The notes below the pieces were generated by a model. That model worked only from the letters and a program-made list of their open reading frames with translations, did no database searches and was not told the origin of the DNA. From positions 1 to 64,000 of the forward strand of contig CAKRQL010000003.1 in assembly GCA_934393265.1 (NCBI GenBank): a stretch of 64,000 bases of DNA, given 5' to 3'. Every line of letters begins with the position of its first letter. Positions within the stretch are counted from its first letter, which is position 1. Below, piece after piece: positions 45,773-55,167 of this stretch. Position numbers and translations under genes: made by a program. The stretch is from an uncultured Eubacteriales bacterium. GTDB lineage: Bacteria; Bacillota; Clostridia; Oscillospirales; CAG-272.

Positions 45773-46642
45773 TCACATATCCCCCTTGTTATCCGTTTTA
45801 GCTTTCAGAAGGTTACACTCGCGCTCATAGGCGTGGCGCTCAAACGCGAAGTACATATTCCCGCGCATCATAGCCTCGTCAAAATCGACCTCATAGCCGT
45901 CAAAATCAGGTCCGTCGACGCAGGCGAATTTAGTTACCTTTTTACCGTCTGTATTCAGCGTCAGGCGGCAACCGCCGCACATACCCGTGCCGTCTATCAT
46001 TATCGGGTTCATCGAGACATCGCAGGGGATGCCCGTCGGCTTTGTCGCGGCGACGACGAACTTCATCATGACGAGCGGTCCTATCGCTATGACCTTATCG
46101 AATTTTCTTCCTGCGGCGAACATCTCGCCGAGCGGGAGGCAGACATTGCCCTCTCTGCCGTAGCTGCCGTCGTCGGTCATGACGGTGAGACTGTCGGAAG
46201 AGGTGGAAAACTCGTCCTCGAGAATCACAAGCTCCTTTGTGCGGAAGCCGATTACCGACGTGACGCGCGCGCCTGTCTCATGCAGCTTTTTAGCTATCGG
46301 GAGGGCTATCGCACAGCCGACGCCGCCGCCGACAATACATACGTCCGAGAGCCCCGCAAGGTTTGTCGGCACGCCGAGAGGTCCGGCAAAGTCCTCGATA
46401 AAATCTCCGACAGAGAGGCTGTCAAGCTTCATTGTCGTTGCGCCAACCTTCTGATATATTATTCTGACCCAGCCCTCGTCTCTGTCATACCCCGCGACGG
46501 TGAGCGGTATTCTCTCTCCCTCACGGTCGACACGCAGGATTATAAACTGCCCGGGCTCTGCCGCCCTCGCCACATACGGGGCGAGCACGCGCATTTCCGT
46601 CACGGTTGGGTTAAGCGACTTTTTGTAAACTATTCTATACAT
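45773..46642 (-). CDS. nfnA: NfnA-type FAD/NAD-binding small subunit
   Basis: About 290 residues with the ferredoxin-reductase fold: FAD-binding GQFIILRVDREGERIPLT, an NAD-binding domain starting at VCIVGGGVGCAIALPIA, and a C-terminal [2Fe-2S] site with MCGGCRLTL and FACVDGPDFDG. It is the partner of the GltA-like protein encoded one base downstream; AAGGGGG before the second ATG couples them. ATG at 46642 (MYRIVYKKS) is preferred because upstream frame sequence has no homology. A DHOD electron-transfer subunit is the alternative, but no pyrD is present. Confidence 0.9.
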   Translation of the reverse strand: MYRIVYKKSLNPTVTEMRVLAPYVARAAEPGQFIILRVDREGERIPLTVAGYDRDEGWVRIIYQKVGATTMKLDSLSVGDFIEDFAGPLGVPTNLAGLSDVCIVGGGVGCAIALPIAKKLHETGARVTSVIGFRTKELVILEDEFSTSSDSLTVMTDDGSYGREGNVCLPLGEMFAAGRKFDKVIAIGPLVMMKFVVAATKPTGIPCDVSMNPIMIDGTGMCGGCRLTLNTDGKKVTKFACVDGPDFDGYEVDFDEAMMRGNMYFAFERHAYERECNLLKAKTDNKGDM

Positions 46643-46724
46643 TTTATATCCTTTCGATATGTATATGTGTTTTATATCTCTGGGCGAAAAGCATACACGG
46701 GGTATGCCTTTCGCCGTTTTTTCG

Positions 46725-47942
46725 TCAGAAGTCCACCGGGGTGTCGTAATATGCCGCGAGGAGGAGACGGCGCATATCGTCCTCTGAAGTTTCTCTCGGG
46801 TTCGAGCCCGTGCAGGCGTCATCCACCGCGGCGGCGGCAATGCGCCCCACTCTCTCAAGAAAAACATCCTCCGGGATAAACCCGCACTCGGAGGGATAGG
46901 AATCCTTACCGTAATGGCGGAGCGACGTGGGAATATTGAGCTTTTCCGAGAGCTCTCTTATATATTCCGCGAGGCGGGAGACCTTATCCTCTTCCCCATC
47001 CCCGCCGAGCCCTATTGTATCGGCTATCTGTGCGTAGCGGGAGGCGGCGCGGGGGTCACGGGCATTATAGGCTATTACCTTCGGCAGGTACATTGCGTTT
47101 GCCGCGCCGTGCACAACATGGGCGCCAAGATCGGCAAAGGCGGCGCCGGTCTTATGCGCCATCGAATGGACTATACCGAGGAGCCCGTTGCTGAACGCCA
47201 TGCCCGCAAGACACTGCGCATTATGCATTTTCTCTCTTGCCGCCTTATCCCCGTTATATGATTTTACGAGGTTTTCGCTTATCATCCTTATCGCATGAAG
47301 CGACAGGGGGTCGGTAAAATCCGTGGCGGATAAGGAAACATAGCTCTCTATCGCGTGTGAGAGGGCGTCCATGCCGGTATGCGCTACGAGCTTATCCGGC
47401 ATCGTCAAGGCGAGCGCGGGGTCAAGTATCGCTATATCCGGCGTTATCTCAAAGTCGGCTATCGGATATTTTATCCCGGCGCGGTAATCGGTTATAACCG
47501 AGAACGCCGTCACCTCCGTCGCCGTGCCGGAGGTCGATGCAATGGCGCAGAAGCGCGCCTTTTTCCGAAGCGGCGGCAGACCGAACGGCACACACATTTC
47601 GGGGAAGGTTATATCCGGGTACTCGTACTTTATCCACATCGCCTTTGCCGCGTCTATCGGAGAGCCGCCGCCTATCGCTACTATCCAGTCCGGTCCGAAC
47701 TCCGCCATTATATCCGCGCCGCGCATGACGGTATCGACCGACGGGTCGGGCTCTATGCCCTCTATCAGCCGGACCTCCATGCCCGCGTCACGCAGGTAGT
47801 CTGCGACGGTATCGAGAAAGCCGTATTTTTTCATGCTCCCGCCCCCGGTGCAGATGACGGCGCGCCTGCCTGTAAGCCCGCGCAGAGCGGAGAGCGCGCC
47901 CTCGCCGTAACGGATATCCCTCGGTACGGTAAATCTTTTCAT
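46725..47942 (-). CDS. iron-dependent alcohol dehydrogenase
   Basis: A 405-residue group III (iron-containing) alcohol dehydrogenase that interconverts aldehydes and alcohols with NAD(P)H. The nucleotide loop is GGGSPID at 91-97. Metal ligands lie in HTGMDALSHAIESY and HSMAHKTGAAF, followed by HGAANA. Length is typical. It is divergent from pflAB and next to nfnAB, a fermentation and redox neighbourhood. Whether it makes ethanol, butanol or propanediol cannot be told. Its promoter is at 48030-48058. Confidence 0.93.
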   Translation of the reverse strand: MKRFTVPRDIRYGEGALSALRGLTGRRAVICTGGGSMKKYGFLDTVADYLRDAGMEVRLIEGIEPDPSVDTVMRGADIMAEFGPDWIVAIGGGSPIDAAKAMWIKYEYPDITFPEMCVPFGLPPLRKKARFCAIASTSGTATEVTAFSVITDYRAGIKYPIADFEITPDIAILDPALALTMPDKLVAHTGMDALSHAIESYVSLSATDFTDPLSLHAIRMISENLVKSYNGDKAAREKMHNAQCLAGMAFSNGLLGIVHSMAHKTGAAFADLGAHVVHGAANAMYLPKVIAYNARDPRAASRYAQIADTIGLGGDGEEDKVSRLAEYIRELSEKLNIPTSLRHYGKDSYPSECGFIPEDVFLERVGRIAAAAVDDACTGSNPRETSEDDMRRLLLAAYYDTPVDF

Positions 47943-48210
47943 ATCCCAAAAATCCTCACATTCATTGTTTTCGGCTGAATTATTGACGGATATTCCGGGA
48001 TTTATACCGATTACACATTACCGAATTACATTTTATCACAACGGGAACGTAATTTCAAGCGGTAACGCGCTTATGTTACAGTATATGAAAGTTTTTGCGA
48101 GCGGGGCTATTTCCGGCATCGGCATATTACACAAAGATAATAGTGATTACAGGAACGCAAATACTATATGTTGCGAAAAATATATCACCGGAGCACAATA
48201 TATAGTGAAA
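47943..48210. other. intergenic region between adh and pflA
   Basis: AT-rich spacer with divergent promoters at its two ends. I see no coding frame. A near-palindrome CACAATATATAGTG at 48194-48207 sits just upstream of the pflA promoter and could bind a redox or catabolite regulator, but no known operator matches. Confidence 0.45.
48030..48058 (-). promoter_or_regulatory. promoter of the alcohol dehydrogenase gene
   Basis: TTGAAA, 17-base spacer, TAAAAT on the minus strand. Confidence 0.7.
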
Positions 48211-48214
48211 TCTC

Positions 48215-48244
48215 TTGACAGGAGGGTGGTTTTTTTGTTATACT
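48215..48244 (+). promoter_or_regulatory. promoter of pflAB
   Basis: TTGACA, 18-base spacer, TATACT, about 49 bases before pflA. Confidence 0.75.
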
Positions 48245-48292
48245 TTATCAGGTGGTTTTATGCCGCTTATATTCTGTATTCCGGAGGTGGCT

Positions 48293-49024
48293 ATGCTCGG
48301 TCGTATACATTCATGCGAAACGCTCGGCGGGGCGGACGGTCCCGGTCTCCGGTATGTTCTGTTCATGCAGGGCTGTCCTCTTCGCTGTCTATACTGCCAC
48401 AATCCGGACACGTGGGATATACGGGGCGGCAGAGAGGTCACGGACACGGAGGCAGCCGCCGAAATAATCAGATACAAGCGCTACTTCGGGCGGCGCGGCG
48501 GCGTCACCGTTTCGGGCGGGGAGCCGCTCATACAGGCGGAGTTTGTCGCCTCTCTCTTCTCTCTTCTCAAAAAAGAGAATATACACACGGCTCTTGACAC
48601 CTCGGGCGCCGTGTACAGGGAAAATCTCCCGGGGATTGACGCCCTGCTTTCAAGGACCGACCTTGTGCTGCTCGACATAAAGCACATAGACACGGAGGGG
48701 GCAACGCGGCTTACGGGGCGCGGAAACGACGGCACGCTCGCGCTCGCTGAGCGGCTGTCACGCGACGGAATTCCTGTATGGATACGGCAGGTGCTCCTGC
48801 CCGGGGTCACCGACACGGAGGAATACCTCACAAGGACGCGGGAATTTATCGACAGGCTCGGAAACGTCGAGCGGGTCGAGATACTGCCCTACCACACGCT
48901 CGGGCGCGTGAAGTATGAAAAGCTCGGGATAGAATATCCCCTCGGAGACCTGCCCGTCCCCGACGCCGAAAGCGTAAAGCGGGCAAAGCAAATACTCTGC
49001 CGGGATGCCGGCGACGGAAAATGA
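48293..49024 (+). CDS. pflA: pyruvate formate-lyase activating enzyme
   Basis: A radical-SAM enzyme that installs the glycyl radical on PflB. The [4Fe-4S] motif is C28, C32, C35 in GCPLRCLYC, with the conserved TVSGGEPLIQ loop further on. The ATG at 48293 follows GGAGG; the open frame upstream is not homologous. Length of 243 residues is normal. It lies 12 bases before pflB and shares its promoter. Confidence 0.95.
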   Translation: MLGRIHSCETLGGADGPGLRYVLFMQGCPLRCLYCHNPDTWDIRGGREVTDTEAAAEIIRYKRYFGRRGGVTVSGGEPLIQAEFVASLFSLLKKENIHTALDTSGAVYRENLPGIDALLSRTDLVLLDIKHIDTEGATRLTGRGNDGTLALAERLSRDGIPVWIRQVLLPGVTDTEEYLTRTREFIDRLGNVERVEILPYHTLGRVKYEKLGIEYPLGDLPVPDAESVKRAKQILCRDAGDGK

Positions 49025-49036
49025 AAGGACACGAAA

Positions 49037-51295
49037 ATGGAAATGAAGGAATGGGCGGGCTTTGTGCCCGGAAAATGGTCTCGGGATGAAATAAACGTCC
49101 GCGACTTTATACAGAGAAACTACACCCCGTATGAGGGCGAGGGCGACTTCCTCGCTCCGGCGACGGAGGCGACAAAGAAGCTGTGGGAGGATATTATGGC
49201 TCTCACGGCGAAGGAGCACGAGGCAGGCGGCGTCCTCGACGCGGACACGGCGGTTGTCTCCGCCGTAAATTCGCACCCTGCCGGATACATAGACCGTGAG
49301 CTCGAGCGGATTGTCGGGCTCCAGACGGACAAGCCGTTCAAGCGCGGGCTCCATGTCTCCGGGGGGCTCCGCATGGCAGAGCAGTCGCTCGAAATGTACG
49401 GCTACAAAATGGACGAGAGGCTGCACGATTTCTTTGCAAAGAACCGCAAGACACACAACGACGGCGTATTTGACGCCTATACCCCCGAGATGCGCCGTGC
49501 AAGGACCGCGCACATACTGACAGGGCTCCCGGACGCTTACGGCAGGGGGCGCATTGTCGGCGACTATCGCCGCGTCGCGCTCTACGGCACCGACTATCTT
49601 ATGAAGAAAAAGGAGGAGGACAAGCTCCTCATTGACGGCGACATGACGCCGGACAAGATACGCGACCGCGAGGAGATCGCGGAGCAGATACGCGCCATCG
49701 GTTCACTGCGCGACATGGCGGCGGCATACGGCTTTGACATTTCGCGCCCGGCGAAGAACGCGGCAGAGGCTGTACAGTGGCTCTATTTTGGCTATCTCGG
49801 CGCGGTTAAGGACCAGAACGGCGCGGCGATGAGCATAGGGCGCAACTCCACATTCCTCGATATTTACTTTGAGCGCGATCTGCGGGAGGGGAAAATAACC
49901 GAGAGCGAGGCGCAGGAGATTATCGACCACTTTGTCATGAAGCTCCGCATTGTGAAGTTCATGCGCACAAAGGAATATAACGACCTCTTCTCCGGCGACC
50001 CGACGTGGGTCACCGAGGCTATCGGCGGTATGGGCAGCGACGGGCGCACGCTCGTCACAAAGAGCTCGTACAGAATACTTCACACTCTCGTAAACCTCGG
50101 TCCTGCACCGGAGCCGAACCTCACCGTGCTCTGGAGCACGCGCCTGCCGGAGCCTTTCAAGCGTTTCTGTGCCAGGATTTCACTTGATACCTCGTCTATT
50201 CAGTATGAAAACGACGACCTCATGCGCCCGGAGATGGGCGACGACTACTGCATTGCCTGCTGTGTCAGCAGTATGCGTGTCGGAAAGGACATGCAGTTCT
50301 TCGGCGCGCGGGCAAACCTTGCAAAATGCCTGCTCTACGCTATAAACGGAGGCAAGGACGAGCTCGCGAAAGACAAAAAAACCGGGCTCCCGCTCCAGGT
50401 TTCTCCGGAGTTTGCGGCGGTGACGGGTGATGGCGCGCTCGAGTACTCCGACATAATAAAGAAATACGACAACATGATGAGCTGGCTTGCCGGGCTTTAT
50501 GTAAACACGCTCAACCTCATTCATTACATGCACGACAAGTATTCGTATGAGGCTCTCGAGATGTCGCTCCACGATACGAGGGTTCGCCGTTTCTTCGCGA
50601 CCGGCATTGCCGGGCTGTCCTGCGCTGTCGACTCGCTCTCTGCTATAAAGTATGCGAAGGTCTATCCGATACGCTCGGAGGACGGTATAATAACCGACTT
50701 CCGCACCGAGGGCGACTATCCGAAATACGGAAACAACGACCCGCGCGCGGATGAAATAGCTGTATGGCTCGTGCGCACATTCATGCAGAAGATAGGCTCG
50801 CACTACACCTACCGGGAGTCTGTACCCACGATGTCGATACTCACGATAACCTCAAATGTGGTTTACGGCAAGCGCACCGGAAATACGCCGGACGGCAGGC
50901 GCGCGGGCGAGTCGCTCGCCCCCGGAGCGAACCCCATGCACGGGCGCGACACGCACGGTGCGATCGCCTCGCTCGAATCGGTGGCGAAGCTCCCCTACGA
51001 GTACGCGCGCGACGGTATATCCAACACATTCAGCACCACCCCCTCCTCTCTCGGGCAGAGCGAGGACGAGCGGGTCGACAATCTCGCTGACCTCATCGAC
51101 GGCTATATTTCCTCCGACGGGTATCATCTGAACGTCAATGTATTCAACCGCGCGACGCTCCTCGACGCGCAGGCGCACCCGGAGAAGTACCCGCAGCTCA
51201 CAATCCGCGTCAGCGGCTATGCGGTGAACTTCAACAAGCTTACAAGGGAGCAGCAGGACGAGGTCATCTCGCGCACAATTCACGAGACTATGTAA
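49037..51295 (+). CDS. pflB: pyruvate formate-lyase (formate C-acetyltransferase)
   Basis: Splits pyruvate into acetyl-CoA and formate under anaerobic conditions. The 752-residue enzyme has the catalytic pair Cys408-Cys409 in CIACCVSSM and the radical glycine near residue 727 in RVSGYAVNF at the C-terminus. Both are intact. It follows pflA at once. With the divergent alcohol dehydrogenase and nearby NfnAB it points to mixed-acid or ethanol-forming fermentation with redox balancing. Confidence 0.97.
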   Translation: MEMKEWAGFVPGKWSRDEINVRDFIQRNYTPYEGEGDFLAPATEATKKLWEDIMALTAKEHEAGGVLDADTAVVSAVNSHPAGYIDRELERIVGLQTDKPFKRGLHVSGGLRMAEQSLEMYGYKMDERLHDFFAKNRKTHNDGVFDAYTPEMRRARTAHILTGLPDAYGRGRIVGDYRRVALYGTDYLMKKKEEDKLLIDGDMTPDKIRDREEIAEQIRAIGSLRDMAAAYGFDISRPAKNAAEAVQWLYFGYLGAVKDQNGAAMSIGRNSTFLDIYFERDLREGKITESEAQEIIDHFVMKLRIVKFMRTKEYNDLFSGDPTWVTEAIGGMGSDGRTLVTKSSYRILHTLVNLGPAPEPNLTVLWSTRLPEPFKRFCARISLDTSSIQYENDDLMRPEMGDDYCIACCVSSMRVGKDMQFFGARANLAKCLLYAINGGKDELAKDKKTGLPLQVSPEFAAVTGDGALEYSDIIKKYDNMMSWLAGLYVNTLNLIHYMHDKYSYEALEMSLHDTRVRRFFATGIAGLSCAVDSLSAIKYAKVYPIRSEDGIITDFRTEGDYPKYGNNDPRADEIAVWLVRTFMQKIGSHYTYRESVPTMSILTITSNVVYGKRTGNTPDGRRAGESLAPGANPMHGRDTHGAIASLESVAKLPYEYARDGISNTFSTTPSSLGQSEDERVDNLADLIDGYISSDGYHLNVNVFNRATLLDAQAHPEKYPQLTIRVSGYAVNFNKLTREQQDEVISRTIHETM

Positions 51296-51363
51296 AAACA
51301 ACTGCAAAGAGCGGAAAGTGTACATGCGTGTATCATTTTCGCTAAGGTTAAGGACAAAAAATC

Positions 51364-51407
51364 AGCCCGGGCGGGTCGTCATACGGCGACTCTCCCGGGT
51401 TATTTTT
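51364..51407. terminator. bidirectional terminator between pflB and SIMPL gene
   Basis: CCCGGG/CCCGGG outer stem and GTCG/CGAC inner stem, with T-rich flanks on both strands. Confidence 0.7.
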
Positions 51408-51434
51408 ATAAATACAGGCTTGCTTTTTTGATTA

Positions 51435-52085
51435 TTACTTTTTGCCGTCTTTTTTATCGGCTGACTGCTCCGGCGGCGGGGTGACATACTCCGCCATAAT
51501 ACGCACCTCGACGGTGACCTCCGGCGACTGCGAATAGTCGGTATTGCTCTCATACGGGAGCTCACGCACGGAGCGGATGCTGCCCTTGACGCCGAGTGCA
51601 CCCGCCCTCGATGTCACATCGTTCAGCGCCTTTTCCATTGCCGTGCTCTTTGCCGCGGCGGTATCGGTCAGAGTGTAATAAACGCCGGAGAAGCCTGTTG
51701 CGCCGCCGGAAAGGACCTCGTCTCTTATTTTTGTGGTCTCGGCTACCTTTCCGGTTGTTATAGAGAAGGTGCGGTTGTAGGTTGCGCGCTCTCCGTTATC
51801 CGGGGTATAGGCATAGGCACCCTCCTCCTTTATCTCTCCGTACTTCCCTGCCGTCTTTGTTATTTTTTTGTAGATTTCGTCGTTTTCGGACTTTGCCCCG
51901 GCACTGTCCTTTCCCGATGTTTCAAGGTTGAAGGTGAGATTCGCGCGGTCGGCTGTCACGACGGTGCGTCCGCTCCCGCTTATTCTGACGACGGGTATAT
52001 CCGAATACCCCACAGCCGACGCGCCGAGGGCGCAGACTGCGCAGAGCACAAAAGCAAGCGTCGCCGCGAAAATTATTTTTTTCAT
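51435..52085 (-). CDS. secreted or membrane-anchored SIMPL-domain (DUF541) protein
   Basis: A 216-residue exported protein. A signal sequence (KKIIFAATLAFVLCAVCALGA) is followed by a SIMPL domain: ISGSGRTVVTADRANLTFNL near the start and the repeated Tyr-X-Tyr/Ser-Val elements later. The C-terminus is a short charged tail (PPPEQSADKKDGKK). SIMPL proteins have no settled function. It stands alone, convergent with pflB. Confidence 0.85.
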   Translation of the reverse strand: MKKIIFAATLAFVLCAVCALGASAVGYSDIPVVRISGSGRTVVTADRANLTFNLETSGKDSAGAKSENDEIYKKITKTAGKYGEIKEEGAYAYTPDNGERATYNRTFSITTGKVAETTKIRDEVLSGGATGFSGVYYTLTDTAAAKSTAMEKALNDVTSRAGALGVKGSIRSVRELPYESNTDYSQSPEVTVEVRIMAEYVTPPPEQSADKKDGKK

Positions 52086-52168
52086 ATTATAATACTCCTT
52101 AGTGAAAAGAACTCTGCTTTTAGTATTCCATATCGCGGCGCAATTTCACGCGGAATATTCTTCCCGTA

Positions 52169-52197
52169 TTGACAATACGGGCGTGTGGGAGTATAAT
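52169..52197 (+). promoter_or_regulatory. consensus promoter of the DUF4416 gene
   Basis: TTGACA, 17-base spacer, TATAAT, about 50 bases before the start codon. Confidence 0.85.
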
Positions 52198-52246
52198 TTT
52201 TCTTGAAAATAATTTTCCTGAAAAAACAATCTTTTTTGGTGGCAAG

Positions 52247-52831
52247 ATGGGCGAGATACATGAATTTGAAAAAGAAAAGCTGATAGTCGGCGTTATATAC
52301 CACGACCCGGAGTATCTGCGCCGTGCGCTCGAGGCACTCGTCGCGGAGTTTGGCGAGGTCGAGGACATATCGCCGGAGTACTCATTCTCAAAGGGGTACT
52401 CCGAATACTATGACCCGGAGCTCGGCGGCGAGGGACTGCGGCGGATATACAGCTTCCGCGAGACGGTCGACCCGGAAAGACAGGCGGAGATAAAGGGGAT
52501 AACAAACCTTATCGAGCGGCGGCTCTCCGTCGGGGGGATGCGAAAGATAAACCTCGACCCCGGGTTCATAAACCGCGGGCGGCTCCTGCTCGCGACGACT
52601 AAGGAGGCGAGCTTTCGTATTCCGCTCTCTGACGGGATATATACCGAGATAACGCTGTTCTATGCGCGCGGGAGGTGGAACAAGCTGCCGTGGACATACA
52701 TGGACTATCAGAGCGAGGTTGTGCAGGATTTTCTGAAAATTGTGCGCAACAAATATCTGCGCGACAGGCAGGGAGGAAAGCCGAAAAGGACGAGGAAAAG
52801 ACGGAAAGTTATAAGGAATAGTGAAGAGTGA
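52247..52831 (+). CDS. DUF4416-family protein
   Basis: A 194-residue cytoplasmic protein matching DUF4416 by its LIVGVIYHDPEYLRRALEAL opening and the SFSKGYSEYYDPELG and INLDPGFI motifs. Its function is unknown. ATG at 52247 follows GGTGGCAAG. The last residues (RNSEE) are encoded by the beginning of an imperfect inverted repeat, so the C-terminus may have been remodelled. It is convergent with rplL. Confidence 0.85.
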   Translation: MGEIHEFEKEKLIVGVIYHDPEYLRRALEALVAEFGEVEDISPEYSFSKGYSEYYDPELGGEGLRRIYSFRETVDPERQAEIKGITNLIERRLSVGGMRKINLDPGFINRGRLLLATTKEASFRIPLSDGIYTEITLFYARGRWNKLPWTYMDYQSEVVQDFLKIVRNKYLRDRQGGKPKRTRKRRKVIRNSEE

Positions 52832-52916
52832 AAAAGTGATAGAAAAGGAAAAAGCAGGAAGCTGTAATTTCCTTTCCATACCTTACTTTCCGCTTTTTCA
52901 CTATTCACTCTTACTT
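52815..52916. repeat. imperfect inverted repeat with AATAGTGA/AAGAGTGA motifs
   Basis: AATAGTGAAGAGTGAAAAAG near 52820 and the reverse complement of CTTTTTCACTATTCACTCTT near 52893-52912 share 18 of 20 positions with motif order swapped. Such heptamer-rich repeats occur in many Clostridia. Confidence 0.5.
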
Positions 52917-52920
52917 GTAA

Positions 52921-52984
52921 CCTCTTTTCGTTTTCCCGAAGAAAAACGAAAAGAGGGCGCGGCAGGTACGCGCCCTCTTTTTTT
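52921..52984. terminator. overlapping terminator hairpins between DUF4416 gene and rplL
   Basis: CCTCTTTTCGTTTT/AAAACGAAAAGAGG (52921-52956) and AGAGGGCGCG/CGCGCCCTCT (52952-52978, then T run) share bases 52952-52956, so only one can form fully at a time. They terminate both convergent genes. Confidence 0.75.
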
Positions 52985-53036
52985 ATTTTGTATGCGCGGC
53001 GATGCCGCGCATACAACGCATCTTTTTGGGAGATGA

Positions 53037-53408
53037 TTACTTGAGCTCGACCTCTGCGCCGGCTTCCTTAAGCTGAGCGGCGATCTTCTCTGCCTCTTCC
53101 TTTGCGATGCCCTCCTTGATAGCCTTAGGAGCAGCCTCAACAAGGTCCTTTGCGTCCTTAAGTCCGAGACCGGTGATCTCACGGGCAACCTTGATAACAG
53201 CAAGCTTGTTAGCGCCGGCAGCCTTAAGAATAACATCAAACTCGGTCTTCTCCTCAGCAGCGGGAGCAGCAGCGCCTGCTACGGGAGCAGCGGCAACGGG
53301 AGCAGCGGAAACACCGAACTCCTCCTCAAGTGCCTTTACAAGGTCAGCAAGTTCAAGAATGGTAAGACCCTTAACAAGCTCAAGGATCTGAGTAGACTTT
53401 TCGTTCAT
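53037..53408 (-). CDS. rplL: ribosomal protein bL12 (L7/L12)
   Basis: A 123-residue stalk protein of the large subunit that recruits translation GTPases. The N-terminal dimerisation helices ([25 protein letters not shown]), Ala/Pro-rich hinge ([15 protein letters not shown]) and C-terminal domain ([18 protein letters not shown]) are all clear. It follows rplJ by 64 bases and shares its promoter, with stoichiometry set through the L10 leader. Confidence 0.98.
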   Translation of the reverse strand: MNEKSTQILELVKGLTILELADLVKALEEEFGVSAAPVAAAPVAGAAAPAAEEKTEFDVILKAAGANKLAVIKVAREITGLGLKDAKDLVEAAPKAIKEGIAKEEAEKIAAQLKEAGAEVELK

Positions 53409-53472
53409 TTTGAAATCCTCCGTTTATTTTTCAGAAAATATTTATTGCTGGGTTTTATATCAAGCGGGGAGC

Positions 53473-53997
53473 TTACGCCTCCGCAGGAGCCTCGGCACCC
53501 TCGCCGTTCTCCTTGTCAATCTTAGCCTGAAGAACATAAGCAAAGCCGTAAAGCGAGGACATAAGGCTGCCCATCATCTTCGCGACAAGCACTTCCTTCG
53601 ACGGGGTATCCGCCAGCTCCTCAACGCCCGCACGGTCAAGTATCTCGCCGTCCACAAAGCCCGCCTTTATTTCAAAGCCCTTAACCTTATCGGTAAAGTC
53701 CTTGATTATCTTTGCGGGAGCTATGGGATCTTCTGCACTCACTGCGATAGCGGTCATACCGTTAAGGTACTCCTTCATACCGCCGTAGCCCGCGAGCTCA
53801 CATGCTCTGCCCGTCAGGGTATTCTTCATAACGGCGTACTCTACGCCAGCCTTACGAAGAGCGGCGCGAAGCGCGGTATCGTCAGCAACGGTTATGCCCT
53901 GATAGTTGACTACTACGCCCGCGTGTGCATTCTTGATCTTTTCGGCAAGGCTCTCGACGACCTTTTTCTTCTCTTCAAGAATCTTATTGCTCGGCAT
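53473..53997 (-). CDS. rplJ: ribosomal protein uL10
   Basis: The stalk-base protein that binds L12 dimers. The 174-residue sequence has the family opening KILEEKKKVVESLAEKIKNA and the VMKNTLTGRA region. ATG at 53997 is preferred because the upstream reading frame overlaps the regulatory leader. It is transcribed from a consensus promoter at 54159-54187 with an L10-type leader that allows feedback by the L10-L12 complex. Confidence 0.97.
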   Translation of the reverse strand: MPSNKILEEKKKVVESLAEKIKNAHAGVVVNYQGITVADDTALRAALRKAGVEYAVMKNTLTGRACELAGYGGMKEYLNGMTAIAVSAEDPIAPAKIIKDFTDKVKGFEIKAGFVDGEILDRAGVEELADTPSKEVLVAKMMGSLMSSLYGFAYVLQAKIDKENGEGAEAPAEA

Positions 53998-54152
53998 CTT
54001 TTTCACCTCCGTAAAATTTGCGATAAAAAAATCCTCTCCGGGTGACAGCCACCGAGAAAGGACGCACATAAAAAGCGGGAAACCCGCATATATACTCGCC
54101 ACCTCGGCAGGAAAGCTGTCGCTTTTACCGGAACCTGCTGTCTTTGGATAAC
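53998..54152 (-). ncRNA. L10 ribosomal protein leader
   Basis: Transcript leader with AAAGACAGCAGGTTCC and a matching TTTCCTGCCGAGG downstream, the conserved stem elements of the L10 leader that binds L10(L12)4 and represses rplJL translation or read-through. Confidence 0.85.
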
Positions 54153-54158
54153 GTAAGT

Positions 54159-54187
54159 ATTATACACGGGTCTTTGCCGTTTGTCAA
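54159..54187 (-). promoter_or_regulatory. consensus promoter of rplJ-rplL
   Basis: TTGACA, 17-base spacer, TATAAT on the minus strand. Confidence 0.9.
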
Positions 54188-54225
54188 GTGTTTTTGAAAA
54201 GAAAATCGGAAAAAGTTTTTTCGTG

Positions 54226-55167
54226 TCAGCGGAAGCCGTCGCGCTTCGCTTTCAGGATTTTATATATCTCGCGGTAGGAAGACAACCGGCTTTCGGCTAT
54301 TCTTCCCTCCTTTGCCGCCCGCGCAACGGCGCACTCGTCCTCCCCCTCTCCGACGTGGGCACAGTCCGAATACCGGCAATGCCCGGTATAGGGCATTATA
54401 TCGCGGAACGCCGGCAGGAGATCATCAAGCGAGAAGAAATCGAATCTCTCAAAATCTATAAGCGAAAAGCCGGGGGTGTCTGCAAGAAATCCGGTATGTA
54501 CAGGGTCGTCCGTTATGTCATAGAGCTCGACATGCCGGGTTGTATGCCTCCCGCGCCCGATACGCCGTGATATATCAGACGTGGCAAGGGAGAGCGACGG
54601 GAACAGGCGGTTCATAAGTGTTGACTTCCCCACCCCGGACGCGCCGGCGAATGCGGCGCACCTTCCGTCCTTTATATTCTCCTCGGTATATTTATGCAGT
54701 TCCTCCGTGCCGGAGCCGTCGGAGGAGGAGGTGACAAAGGCGGTGAAGCCCGCGGAGCGGTATATGCCGGCTATCCGCTCCGCCTCCCCTCTGTCAATAT
54801 CAGCCTTCGTTATGACTATCACCGGGGTTATACCGTTATGCTCGGCTATCGCCGTGAGCTTATCGACGGTTGAGAGCACGGGGGCGGGATTTGCAGGAGA
54901 TAAAACGATAAGAAGAAAATCAAGATTTGAGAGCGGAGGGCGGATAAGACAGTTTTTCCGCGGGAGGCAGGAGGCTATCACAATGCCGTCCGGAGTGTCC
55001 TTGTCACTGGTCACGGTGACGAGGTCGCCGACATAGAGCTTTTCATCCCCCCGGCGGAGTATACCCTTTGCGCGGCAGGATATGACGTCCCGGACGCCCC
55101 CGTCTGTCAGGCGGACATCGTACAGACCTCCGACGCCCTTTATTATTCTGCCGTGAAGCTCAGTCAT
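54226..55167 (-). CDS. rsgA: ribosome small-subunit-dependent GTPase A
   Basis: A circularly permuted GTPase that helps mature the 30S subunit. The 313 residues carry an N-terminal OB-like domain, TKAD (G4) at 120-123 before GASGVGKST (G1) at 175-183, and a C-terminal zinc motif in HCRYSDCAH. The permuted order is diagnostic. It overlaps the rlmN stop by eight bases. Confidence 0.95.
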   Translation of the reverse strand: MTELHGRIIKGVGGLYDVRLTDGGVRDVISCRAKGILRRGDEKLYVGDLVTVTSDKDTPDGIVIASCLPRKNCLIRPPLSNLDFLLIVLSPANPAPVLSTVDKLTAIAEHNGITPVIVITKADIDRGEAERIAGIYRSAGFTAFVTSSSDGSGTEELHKYTEENIKDGRCAAFAGASGVGKSTLMNRLFPSLSLATSDISRRIGRGRHTTRHVELYDITDDPVHTGFLADTPGFSLIDFERFDFFSLDDLLPAFRDIMPYTGHCRYSDCAHVGEGEDECAVARAAKEGRIAESRLSSYREIYKILKAKRDGFR

